From Zwartia sp. (GTDB lineage: Bacteria > Pseudomonadota > Gammaproteobacteria > Burkholderiales > Burkholderiaceae_B), in contig JAURZO010000039.1 in assembly GCA_030653405.1 (NCBI GenBank), forward strand, positions 1 to 22,254: a stretch of 22,254 nt of DNA. Direction: 5' to 3'. Shown here one piece after another: positions 7,242 through 14,336 of the stretch. The translations under genes and the position numbers were made by a program. How positions within the stretch are numbered: position 1 is the first letter of the stretch; each line of letters starts with the position of its first letter. The notes beneath the pieces were generated by a model. That model did not search any database and was not told the origin of the DNA. It was given only the letters and a program-made list of their open reading frames with translations.

Positions 7242-7744
7242 GCAAAATTCCAATCAGGATATTTTTGTAAAAACGGCACTAAGCCGCCCATCGAAAGAAT
7301 GGCAAGAATTTCAGCAGGCAAAGGGTGCGTTGTCTGTAGTATTTTTCCGGCGCTTAATAAATGACCGCCAGCCAAATCAAGCTCGAGCGGCTGACCTTCT
7401 TTGATCGCTGAGGTATCGCACTCAAAAACTGCCAGTCCGTTATTGATGGCATTTCGAAAAAACTGTCGTCCAAAAGACCTGGCCACAATTGCGCGGACAT
7501 TCATCTGATGCAGGACATGCGTTGCCTGCTCACGCGAAGAATTAATGCCGAAATGCTCTCCAGCCACCAAGATCGCCCCCCCACTCGCGCAGATTCTTGT
7601 CGCGATCCCGGGAGACAGCTGTTCGAACGCGTGCTGGGCAACATAGGCCACATCTTTGCCAGGCAAATACTTGTTTGAACAATTGATATCGGTATTGACA
7701 TCATCGCCCAGTAAAAAAGCTGATCCTGTGATGCGTGCGCTCAT
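7238..7744 (-). CDS. Aconitase-family hydro-lyase, small (swivel) subunit, LeuD-like
   Basis: A 168-residue swivel-domain subunit resembling 3-isopropylmalate dehydratase LeuD of the short type. Conserved elements are GDDVNTDINCSNKYLPGKD near the N-terminus, GEHFGINSSREQATHVL (substrate-binding SSRE loop), and ARSFGRQFFRNAINNGL. It pairs with the large Fe-S subunit encoded immediately upstream to hydrate or dehydrate a hydroxy-diacid. The start is set by a strong GGAGG eight bases before ATG 7744, which also overlaps the large-subunit stop (ATGA); the longer frame from 7759 would place the Shine-Dalgarno inside the coding region. The context, with a PEP-mutase-type lyase and no leuB or leuA nearby, argues against leucine synthesis and for catabolism. 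Confidence 0.87.
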   Translation of the reverse strand: MSARITGSAFLLGDDVNTDINCSNKYLPGKDVAYVAQHAFEQLSPGIATRICASGGAILVAGEHFGINSSREQATHVLHQMNVRAIVARSFGRQFFRNAINNGLAVFECDTSAIKEGQPLELDLAGGHLLSAGKILQTTHPLPAEILAILSMGGLVPFLQKYPDWNFA

Positions 7745-9024
7745 GCGACAGACCTCCATGTGCCACCCTCAACCAGTCTCGGATCGGTGATGTAACCAGT
7801 TAAAGCAGAGGCTGCGACGGTCGCAGCCGATCCAAGCCAGATATCCGCATTTTTGTTCGTGAGACGTCCTTTGAAGTTTCGATTCGCGGTCGAAATCACG
7901 GTATCACCATCGCCCGGTACAAGGCGATTAGTAATCCCAACACAGGTGCCACAACCAGCGGATTCAAACGAAGCGCCCGCGGTAGTCAAAATCTCGATCA
8001 GGCCTTCACGCAGAGCGGCAAGATAGATTTGACGCGAAGCGGGCGTCACAATCATCCGAACGCCCGGGGCGAGCTTGCGCCCTTTAAGAATGGCTGCGGC
8101 TTGCCGGATGTCATCCAGTCTGCCGTTGGTACAGGTCCCAATCAGGGCAAACTGAATTTTTTGCCGATCAATCTGATCCACACCGACAATGTCATCCACC
8201 TCATGCTTGCGCGCCAGCTGGGGGGACAGGTTCTCAACATCGATCGCAAAATGTTGAGAATAGATCGCGTCGGCATCTGCAAAAGTAGGCTTGGGTGGCC
8301 GAGCACCATGAGCCGCCAACCAGGCGAAGGTTTTTTCATCTGCCTCGAGGATCGCCGCCTTAGCACCAAGTTCAGCGGCATGATTACATAGTGTCATCCG
8401 ATCGTCGATCTCCATCGCTCTGACCGCTTCACCGACATACTCGATCGCGAGGTAATTCAGTCCCTCGGCACCAAATTTCCCTAGCATCGCTAACGTAATG
8501 TCTTTAGCCCAGACCCCGGGAGCAAGCGTGCCCTGCAAATCAATGCGAACCGTCTGCGGCACCCGAAACCACAACTTGCTGCTCATCATCACCGCAGAGA
8601 CGTCCGTACCCTCAATCCCGGTTCCAAAGGCATTGAATGCCCCATACGTCACCGAGTGAGTATCCGTACCCACCACCAGATCGCCGCAAGTCAGGTGCCC
8701 ACCTTCGGGCAATACTTGGTGACAGATACCATCGCCGATATCGTAGAGTCCGGTCCCGCGTTGCGCTGCAAAGGCGCGCATCGCGCTGTGAATATCAGCG
8801 GCCTCTTGATTGGGCGGCGGCGAATAATGATCCAGTACAAGCGATGTTTTCTTTGCGAATTGGAGTGGCTGATCACCAAAACGATCAATCATCTTGATCG
8901 TATTGACCGCGCGGGTATCAGTCACCATCGCATAGTCGACCTCCGCCACGACCACTTCACCCGCGCTCACTGACTCCCGACCCGCATGTCTGGCCAGAAT
9001 TTTTTCAACAATCGTCGATCCCAA
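7741..9024 (-). CDS. Aconitase-family hydro-lyase, large Fe-S subunit, LeuC-like
   Basis: The 427-residue length fits the short LeuC2/homoaconitase class and the large subunit of 2,3-dimethylmaleate hydratase rather than the roughly 470-residue enterobacterial LeuC. The three [4Fe-4S] ligands are C298 (IGTCTNGR) and C358/C361 (GCGTCVG). Also visible are DHYSPPPNQEAA, GDLVVGTDTHSVTYGAFNAFGTG (split: GTDTHSVTYGAFNAFGTG) and NRNFKGRLTNKNADIWLGS. The start is TTG at 9024, which puts GSTIVEKILARHAG at the N-terminus as in the family. A longer frame to 9147 would overlap the receptor gene by over 100 bp and lacks homology. It lies 16 bp after the receptor stop and overlaps the small subunit by four bases. 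Confidence 0.88.
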   Translation of the reverse strand: MGSTIVEKILARHAGRESVSAGEVVVAEVDYAMVTDTRAVNTIKMIDRFGDQPLQFAKKTSLVLDHYSPPPNQEAADIHSAMRAFAAQRGTGLYDIGDGICHQVLPEGGHLTCGDLVVGTDTHSVTYGAFNAFGTGIEGTDVSAVMMSSKLWFRVPQTVRIDLQGTLAPGVWAKDITLAMLGKFGAEGLNYLAIEYVGEAVRAMEIDDRMTLCNHAAELGAKAAILEADEKTFAWLAAHGARPPKPTFADADAIYSQHFAIDVENLSPQLARKHEVDDIVGVDQIDRQKIQFALIGTCTNGRLDDIRQAAAILKGRKLAPGVRMIVTPASRQIYLAALREGLIEILTTAGASFESAGCGTCVGITNRLVPGDGDTVISTANRNFKGRLTNKNADIWLGSAATVAASALTGYITDPRLVEGGTWRSVA

Positions 9025-9040
9025 GATGCTTCTCGAAAAA

Positions 9041-10033
9041 TTAAAATTTGAGGGTCCGTACGACTTTGCCCCAAGTGTCGTACTCCTTGGTGACAAAATC
9101 TCGCATTTCCTGAGGGGTGGATGGATCTGGATCCATCGCCTGAGCACTCAGGCGTGTCAGAGTTGCCTGATCGCGAATCGCCGCCACAATCGACTCGTTG
9201 AGCTTTTTAACGATCGCCGGTGGCGTACTTGCCGGAGCGATGAAGCTATACCAGTTGGTCGCCAAATAGCCGGGGAAACCAAGCTCGGCAATGGTAGGCA
9301 CATCAGGCAAGGACTCCGCGCGTTTGTCACTCGTGACCGCCAGCGCGCGTAATTTGCCTGCTTTGACCAAAGGAATGGCGGTCGGTGCGCTCGCGAAGAT
9401 AGCCTGAATCTCACCGCCCAACAAGCCGTTCATCGCGGGGCCTCCCCCTTTGTAATTGATGTGCTGCGCAGTGGTGTCCGCCCGCTGTTTGAGTAACTCG
9501 CCAGACAAATGCCCCGCACTGCCAAATCCCGAGGAACCGTAAAACAAAGGGTTATCTTTGTTTTTAGCTGCGACAAGATAATCCGCAAACGTTTTGATGT
9601 TGGAGTCGGCACGCACAACGAGCACATTACCGAAACTCACGCCATTACCCAGCATTGCAAAATCTTTCAATGGGTCATAGGTCGTGCCATTCGGCATATG
9701 AGGATTGACCGCTAGCGAACCGATATTGGCCAGTCCAATGGTGTAACCATCCCCAGGCGCTTTAGCCACAAGGTCTGCAGCGATATTGCCGCCCGCTCCG
9801 GGCTTGTTATCCACGACAACCGTTTGACCCAGAATCTCGCTGAGTTTGATCGCGATCGTGCGCGCAGCGGCATCAGTACCGCCTCCTGGCGAAAAACCCA
9901 CCATTAATTTGATTGGTTTATTTGGGTATGTTGCCACCGCGCCAGCTTGAGCGAAAGCGGCACTAGAAACACCTCCTGTCACGCCAATCACTGCACTAGT
10001 CAGCACCAGTTTTTTCAACTTATACAAAAACAT
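9041..10033 (-). CDS. Bug/TctC-family periplasmic solute-binding receptor
   Basis: A 330-residue receptor of the tripartite tricarboxylate transporter/Bug family. It has a Sec signal peptide (positive MFLYKLKK, hydrophobic core, AFAQA cleavage region near residue 29) followed by the family hallmark YPNKPIKLMVGFSPGGGTDAAAR (split here as YPNKPIKLMVGFSPGGG and TDAAAR), then VVDNKPGAGGN, FYGSSGFGSAGHLSGE and INYKGGGPAMNGLLGG. These proteins bind carboxylates through main-chain contacts in the two beta loops. It is the first gene of the leftward operon, with AAGGA eight bases before ATG. No TctA/TctB membrane genes are present, so it must use a remote permease or act in sensing. Its ligand is presumably the acid processed by the next three gene products. 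Confidence 0.92.
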   Translation of the reverse strand: MFLYKLKKLVLTSAVIGVTGGVSSAAFAQAGAVATYPNKPIKLMVGFSPGGGTDAAARTIAIKLSEILGQTVVVDNKPGAGGNIAADLVAKAPGDGYTIGLANIGSLAVNPHMPNGTTYDPLKDFAMLGNGVSFGNVLVVRADSNIKTFADYLVAAKNKDNPLFYGSSGFGSAGHLSGELLKQRADTTAQHINYKGGGPAMNGLLGGEIQAIFASAPTAIPLVKAGKLRALAVTSDKRAESLPDVPTIAELGFPGYLATNWYSFIAPASTPPAIVKKLNESIVAAIRDQATLTRLSAQAMDPDPSTPQEMRDFVTKEYDTWGKVVRTLKF

Positions 10034-10066
10034 GTCGGAATTCCTTGAAATAACGTATCGACTTTT

Positions 10067-10092
10067 CTTAGGGTGTTTCTCTTAGGGTGTTT
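10067..10092. repeat. Direct repeat, candidate operator upstream of the Bug receptor operon
   Basis: The 12-mer CTTAGGGTGTTT occurs at 10067-10078 and again at 10081-10092, a 14-bp period. It lies 34-60 bp before the ATG of the leftward receptor gene, in its 5' leader or core promoter. The position suits a regulator site, but no regulator gene is in the window. Confidence 0.55.
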
Positions 10093-10152
10093 TGTATTGA
10101 ACGTCGGCTCGATCCTACTCCGTGGCGGCTTACTGTTACAGAGAATTTGTTA

Positions 10153-10181
10153 TTGCAACGCAACATATCTTTAGCTGTAAA
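10153..10181 (+). promoter_or_regulatory. Candidate promoter of rightward catabolic operon
   Basis: TTGCAA (10153-10158) and TGTAAA (10176-10181) are spaced by 17 bp, a fair sigma70-like pair. The -35 box is part of a small inverted repeat TTGC-AAC-GCAA (10153-10163), which could be an operator half. The transcript would have a leader of about 100 nt before the CitE-like gene. Confidence 0.4.
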
Positions 10182-10288
10182 GTGCCGCGAAACAAGCAAG
10201 ACAATACAACAACTAGAACAATGAGCAGATCTATTCTATAAGAGTCGGACGAGGCAAGGCTTGCAAGCTCACGCCCGCTTCAATATTG

Positions 10289-11215
10289 ATGCAAAATCAA
10301 GATTTGAATCCTTTTTACATCGCGCATGAAAATCACAAAATGAGAAGCAAACTATTTGTACCAGGGTCACGCCCCGAACTATTTGACAAAGCCCTGGCAA
10401 GTGCTGCAGACGGATTATCCTTCGATCTCGAAGATGCGGTGGCCGAACCAAAGAAAGCTGCAGCGCGAATCACGCTGAGTCATTGGATGGCGTCTGTAGC
10501 CGTGAGCAAGAGCGAAAAGACCATCATTGTGCGCGTTAATGGCATGGACACGCCTCATTTCGAAGATGATATTGCGCAGGTCGTGCGCTCGGGCCTGAAC
10601 ATGATCAACATACCCAAGCCCGAGAGTCCAGAGGCGATTCAGCACGCGGTGGCGCTCATCGAGCGGGCGGAACGCGAAAATGGTGTCAACCTCGATGGTC
10701 AACATCCTATTCGGATTTTGCTTAATATCGAGACTGCGAAAGCATTGCGCACTGCGCACGCGCTGGCTTCAGCACACCCCCGTGTGGCGGGCCTGCAACT
10801 GGGTTTGGCGGATCTTTTTGAACCGATCGCCGTATCACGCTCCGAGGCCTTTGCGGTCAAATACGCCATGATGCAAGTCAAACTCGCCGCTGCTGAAGCG
10901 GGTGTCGAGGCTTATGATGCCGCGTTTGCAGACATCAAAAATACAGAGGGATTCCAAGAAGAGGCTGGCTTTGCGGCACGACTGGGGTACGCAGGGAAAA
11001 GCTGCATCCATCCAAGCCAAGTCGCGATGGCGAACGAAGCCTTTCGCCCAGACAAAGAATCAATTGCCCACGCCTTGCGCATCCTCGAAGCGGCGAAAGA
11101 GGCTGATGCACAAGGCATCGGCGCTTATGTGGTCGATGGAAAAATGATCGACCCCCCCTTTTTCAAAAGCGCTCAGGCGCTCGTCGCACGAGCCAAACGA
11201 CTCGGGCTCATTTAA
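10289..11215 (+). CDS. HpcH/HpaI aldolase superfamily, CitE-like acyl-CoA lyase
   Basis: A CitE-like TIM-barrel protein of about 308 residues. Motifs in order are MRSKLFVPGSRPELFDKAL, LSFDLEDAV (Mg-binding Glu/Asp), IIVRVNGMDTPHFEDD, INIPKPESPEAI, ILLNIETAKALR and LGYAGKSCIHPSQV. Relatives cleave citryl-CoA, malyl-CoA or citramalyl-CoA by retro-Claisen/aldol chemistry, giving acetyl-CoA plus a keto acid. The neighbouring CoA-transferase could make the CoA-thioester substrate, so this is unlikely to be part of a classical citrate lyase complex, whose alpha and gamma subunits are absent. The start is uncertain: ATG 10289 is used here, but ATG 10340 begins exactly at the conserved MRSKLFVPG and may be the real one. 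Neither has a strong ribosome site. It is the first gene of the rightward operon. Confidence 0.87.
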   Translation: MQNQDLNPFYIAHENHKMRSKLFVPGSRPELFDKALASAADGLSFDLEDAVAEPKKAAARITLSHWMASVAVSKSEKTIIVRVNGMDTPHFEDDIAQVVRSGLNMINIPKPESPEAIQHAVALIERAERENGVNLDGQHPIRILLNIETAKALRTAHALASAHPRVAGLQLGLADLFEPIAVSRSEAFAVKYAMMQVKLAAAEAGVEAYDAAFADIKNTEGFQEEAGFAARLGYAGKSCIHPSQVAMANEAFRPDKESIAHALRILEAAKEADAQGIGAYVVDGKMIDPPFFKSAQALVARAKRLGLI

Positions 11216-11255
11216 TTTCTGTATTCATTTCCATATAAAAAGGCCCAACGTCCTC

Positions 11256-12218
11256 ATGAAAAAAATCTTCAAATTACTGTGCTTAGCGAGTCTGCTGCCT
11301 GCAGCGGTGATGGCACAAACGAACTTTCCAACCAAACCGATCACCTTGCTCGTCGGTAGCGCGCCAGGCGGATCGAACGACACGTTCGCGCGCACTATTG
11401 GCAGACACATGCAGGATGCACTCGGCGTGTCAGTGGTTGTTGAAAATAAACCCGCTTCGGGCGGTATCCTGGCAAACGTGCTGGTTGCCAAAGCCCCCGC
11501 CGATGGATATACCCTTGTTGTCCTCTCCTCGACGTTTACAACCGGCGCGGCTGTGCGCAAGAACTTGCAATATGACGCCGTCAAGAGTTTTGCACCTGTT
11601 TCCATGCTTGCTCGTGGCCCGCTTTTGGTCACCGTGGGCAATGGCACTCCATTTAAAACGCTGCCAGAGCTCGTCACTTTTGCCCGCGCGAATCCTGGCA
11701 AACTGAACTTCGGCACCTCGGGTGTTGGGAGTATTAACCAGTTCGCGACCGAGATCTTGTCCGATGTCGCCAAAATCAAGATGACCCACGTCCCATACAA
11801 AGGGATGGGACCTGCGGTGAATGATCTGATGAGCGGTCAGATCGACATGATTATCGCCAGTGCGCCCTCGCTGTTAAATCATGTGAAAAACGAAAAGATC
11901 CGTGCCCTGGCTGTCACGACAGCCAAGCGATCCGAGATTGCGCCTGAGATCCCTTCGCTCGATGATTACGGCTACGGTGCGGGTGCTGTGGACTTGTGGT
12001 GGGGTGTCATGGCGCCGGCTGGGACACCGACGGATGTCGTGCAAAAGTTGAACACAACCATCAACAAAATCATTTCTTCCAATGAAATGAAAGAATTTTT
12101 CCTGAAACAAGGCGCAATCCCCGCGACGATGACGCCGACCGAGTTTGGCACCTATATTTCAAATGAACTCGCTCGTTGGCAGCGTGTTGCGCAAGCTGCA
12201 AATATTCAAGCGGAATAG
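11256..12218 (+). CDS. Bug/TctC-family periplasmic solute-binding receptor (second copy)
   Basis: A 320-residue secreted receptor. The signal peptide is MKKIFKLLCLASLLPAAVMA, with likely cleavage after AxA at residue 20. Mature protein begins QTNFPTKPITLLVGSAPGGS and continues with NDTFARTIG, VVVENKPASGGILANVLVA, FGTSGVGSINQFATE and THVPYKGMGPAVNDLMSGQ, the canonical Bug landmarks. It differs clearly in sequence from the receptor at 9041-10033, so it is not a recent duplication and may bind a different acid or another step's intermediate. It lies 40 bp after the CitE-like gene and 7 bp before the CoA-transferase gene. An AAAAAGG is located about 13 bases before the ATG. No transport membrane subunits are nearby. 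Confidence 0.92.
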   Translation: MKKIFKLLCLASLLPAAVMAQTNFPTKPITLLVGSAPGGSNDTFARTIGRHMQDALGVSVVVENKPASGGILANVLVAKAPADGYTLVVLSSTFTTGAAVRKNLQYDAVKSFAPVSMLARGPLLVTVGNGTPFKTLPELVTFARANPGKLNFGTSGVGSINQFATEILSDVAKIKMTHVPYKGMGPAVNDLMSGQIDMIIASAPSLLNHVKNEKIRALAVTTAKRSEIAPEIPSLDDYGYGAGAVDLWWGVMAPAGTPTDVVQKLNTTINKIISSNEMKEFFLKQGAIPATMTPTEFGTYISNELARWQRVAQAANIQAE

Positions 12219-12225
12219 TTTTTGC

Positions 12226-13431
12226 ATGAATAAGCACACCGCCGCACAAAACGAATCGATACTCCCTCAACGTCAAGGTCCTCGCGGCCCTTTATCAGGG
12301 ATTCGGGTGATAGACATGTCAGCCTACATTGCGGGACCTTACGGGTGCTCGCTGTTGGCGGATCAGGGCGCGGAGATTATCAAAATCGAGCCGCCGATTG
12401 GCGATAATCTGCGCAAATATCCCTCCACTCTCGAGACGGAGAGCCGAGCATTCCTTGGGGTCAACCGGAGCAAGCTCTCCGCAGTACTGGATATTAAAAA
12501 TCCCGAAGATCTTGCCACACTGCTGACTTTAATCAAAGACGCTGATGTGTTGGTGCACAACTTCAGACCGACAGTTGCACCCCGCATTGGCATTGGATAT
12601 GAGCAGTTGCAAGCACTTAATCCACGGCTCATTTATTGTGCTGTAAGCGGCTACGGCGAGTCGGGCCCAATGAAGGACAAAGCGGGTTTTGATCAGGTGT
12701 TACAGACGATGACGGGGATGGCTGTCCTGCAAGGAAAAAAAGATGGGCCTCCAGAGCTGTTGTATGGGTCGATCGTTGACTTTTACACGTCTGCGCTGGT
12801 TTCGGGTGCCGTGTCCTCCGCTCTTTTTGAACGTGAGCGTTCAGGCGAAGGACAGTTTGTCGGAGTCTCTCTGTTATCGGCTGCGATGGCATTGCAGTCC
12901 GGTCGTCTGATTTGGGCGGAAAACGAAGGTAGGGATGTCGGTCGTGATATGCGCTCGGGCGGCATCACAGGCTTGCATCCTACAAAGGAAGGCTTTTTAT
13001 ATATATCCGCCAATACTCCCCACTTTTGGCACGCACTATGCGAAAAAACTGGCATGACCGACTTTATCGGCATGGAACGTTTTGACTCCGTGCGTAAGCG
13101 GGCGCTTAACCAGAAAGAAATCGTAGCGCGGCTGCACGCCGCATTAGCAAGCAAGACAGCGCTGGAGTGGGAAACATTATTTGGTGAAGAAGTCCCATGC
13201 GCTGCTGCTCGACAGATTGAGGATATGTTCGATCACCCTCAGGTAGAAAGTCAGGATCTGATCACAACCTATCAACACCCCGTTGTCGGCCCCTATCGAG
13301 GGCTCAAGCGCTCCATTCGCTTCGGACGAACACCGGGACCTGAACCCTTTGCCGCACCAACGCTCGGGCAACACACGGAACTCATTAAGCAAGAAGCGCA
13401 GCGCATTGGACGCCACAAGAAGAAATCATGA
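12226..13431 (+). CDS. Family III (CaiB/BaiF) CoA-transferase
   Basis: A 401-residue class III CoA-transferase. Landmarks are GPLSGIRVIDMSAYIAGPYG at the N-terminus, LLADQGAEIIKIEPP, FLGVNRSKLSAVLDIKN, ADVLVHNFRPTVAPRIGIGY, LIYCAVSGYGESGP and YGSIVDFYTS, where D185 matches the catalytic Asp that forms the aspartyl-CoA thioester in formyl-CoA transferase. It would move CoA from a donor such as succinyl-CoA to a carboxylic acid. ATG 12226 is chosen because it lies 7 bp after the receptor stop and starts just before the conserved region; the frame extends back to 12145 inside the receptor gene. Its TGA overlaps the next ATG by four bases. Partner of the CitE-like lyase by operon position: an activation-then-cleavage pair. 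Confidence 0.9.
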   Translation: MNKHTAAQNESILPQRQGPRGPLSGIRVIDMSAYIAGPYGCSLLADQGAEIIKIEPPIGDNLRKYPSTLETESRAFLGVNRSKLSAVLDIKNPEDLATLLTLIKDADVLVHNFRPTVAPRIGIGYEQLQALNPRLIYCAVSGYGESGPMKDKAGFDQVLQTMTGMAVLQGKKDGPPELLYGSIVDFYTSALVSGAVSSALFERERSGEGQFVGVSLLSAAMALQSGRLIWAENEGRDVGRDMRSGGITGLHPTKEGFLYISANTPHFWHALCEKTGMTDFIGMERFDSVRKRALNQKEIVARLHAALASKTALEWETLFGEEVPCAAARQIEDMFDHPQVESQDLITTYQHPVVGPYRGLKRSIRFGRTPGPEPFAAPTLGQHTELIKQEAQRIGRHKKKS

Positions 13432-14303
13432 TGAATACTCGTCTTGTTGTACCGAACAGCGCAGGATGCGCGCGTCCAGCGTTGCAGGTACCCATGAATG
13501 CTTGCGATGCACACCTGCACATTTATGATGAAAAATTTCCTCAAACGGTTGATGCCGCAACGGCCTTAGACAAAGCAACGGTGTCTGAATATCGTTTGCT
13601 GCAACAACGACTTGGCACAACGCGCGCTGTCATCGTGACACCACGCAGCTATGGCACTGACAATCGCGTCACTGTCGATGCGATTGCGCAATTAGGCTTA
13701 AACAATGCAAGGGGCGTCGCCGTGCTGCGCACTGATGCAACGGATCTGACACTTAAAGAACTCGATCGAGCGGGCGTACGCGGCCTTCGTTTTTCCTTGT
13801 ATACGCCCAAAAATGCCGCCGCGAGCTTTGACATGATCGAGCCACTCGCCCGTCGGATTCATTCATTAGGTTGGCATCTGCAACTGCACTGGACCGCGGA
13901 TCAGTTTGTTGAACATGCGCAGATGCTTGAGCGACTGCCATGTCCTATTGTGATTGACCATATGGGACGTCTGCCTCAGCCTGTTGGCCTGGCACATCCT
14001 GCCGTTGAGCTTTTTGAACGATTGCTTGACAAAGGCAATACCTGGATCAAGCTGTCCGGCGCGTATTTAGACAGCCAGGTCGGTGAAGCAGATCATTTTA
14101 GTGACGTCGATGCCGTGGCGCGCCATTGGGTCGACATTGCTGCGGATCGTCTCGTCTGGGGAAGCGATTGGCCCCACCCCACGGAAAAAATAAAGCCCGA
14201 CGATGCCCGGATGCTTGATCGTTTAAGCCTTTGGACCGAACAGGCCAGCACCCTGGAAAAGATCTTGGTGCACAATCCAGCCAGACTGTATGGCTTTACT
14301 TGA
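13428..14303 (+). CDS. Amidohydrolase-2 family TIM-barrel hydrolase (LigI-like lactonase group)
   Basis: The 291-residue protein has the metal-dependent hydrolase signature DAHLHIYD near residue 27 (HxH), LQLHWTADQ near 151, CPIVIDHMGRLPQP (conserved His in strand 6 region), WIKLSGAY and WGSDWPHP near 244 (catalytic Asp), ending in HNPARLYGF. This pattern matches the group containing 2-pyrone-4,6-dicarboxylate hydrolase LigI and related lactonases, which hydrolyse cyclic esters of carboxylic acids. The substrate is unknown. As the last gene of the operon and translationally coupled to the CoA-transferase (ATGATG junction), it may open a lactone to feed the diacid pathway. It is followed by an intrinsic terminator. 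Confidence 0.86.
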   Translation: MMNTRLVVPNSAGCARPALQVPMNACDAHLHIYDEKFPQTVDAATALDKATVSEYRLLQQRLGTTRAVIVTPRSYGTDNRVTVDAIAQLGLNNARGVAVLRTDATDLTLKELDRAGVRGLRFSLYTPKNAAASFDMIEPLARRIHSLGWHLQLHWTADQFVEHAQMLERLPCPIVIDHMGRLPQPVGLAHPAVELFERLLDKGNTWIKLSGAYLDSQVGEADHFSDVDAVARHWVDIAADRLVWGSDWPHPTEKIKPDDARMLDRLSLWTEQASTLEKILVHNPARLYGFT

Positions 14304-14336
14304 GGCGCCAGCTTTTCGCTGACGCCCGTTATTTTT
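14304..14336 (+). terminator. Intrinsic terminator of rightward catabolic operon
   Basis: GGCGCCAGC (14304-14312), loop TTTTC, and GCTGACGCC (14318-14326) form a stem with one internal mismatch, followed by a T-rich stretch at 14329-14336. It begins directly after the amidohydrolase stop. The T-tract runs to the converging aroG stop. Confidence 0.8.

Noticed and set aside
7238..9024. Leucine biosynthesis leuCD
   Set aside because: No leuA or leuB nearby, the large subunit is of the short type, and the genes are coupled to a receptor and a C-C lyase. It cannot be fully excluded without the rest of the genome.
10289..11215. Beta subunit of a classical citrate lyase complex
   Set aside because: citD, citF and citX are absent, and the gene sits with a CoA-transferase, favouring a stand-alone CitE-like lyase.
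11225..11800. A 191-codon minus-strand frame opposite the second Bug receptor
   Set aside because: Antisense shadow of a gene with a clear signal peptide and family motifs.
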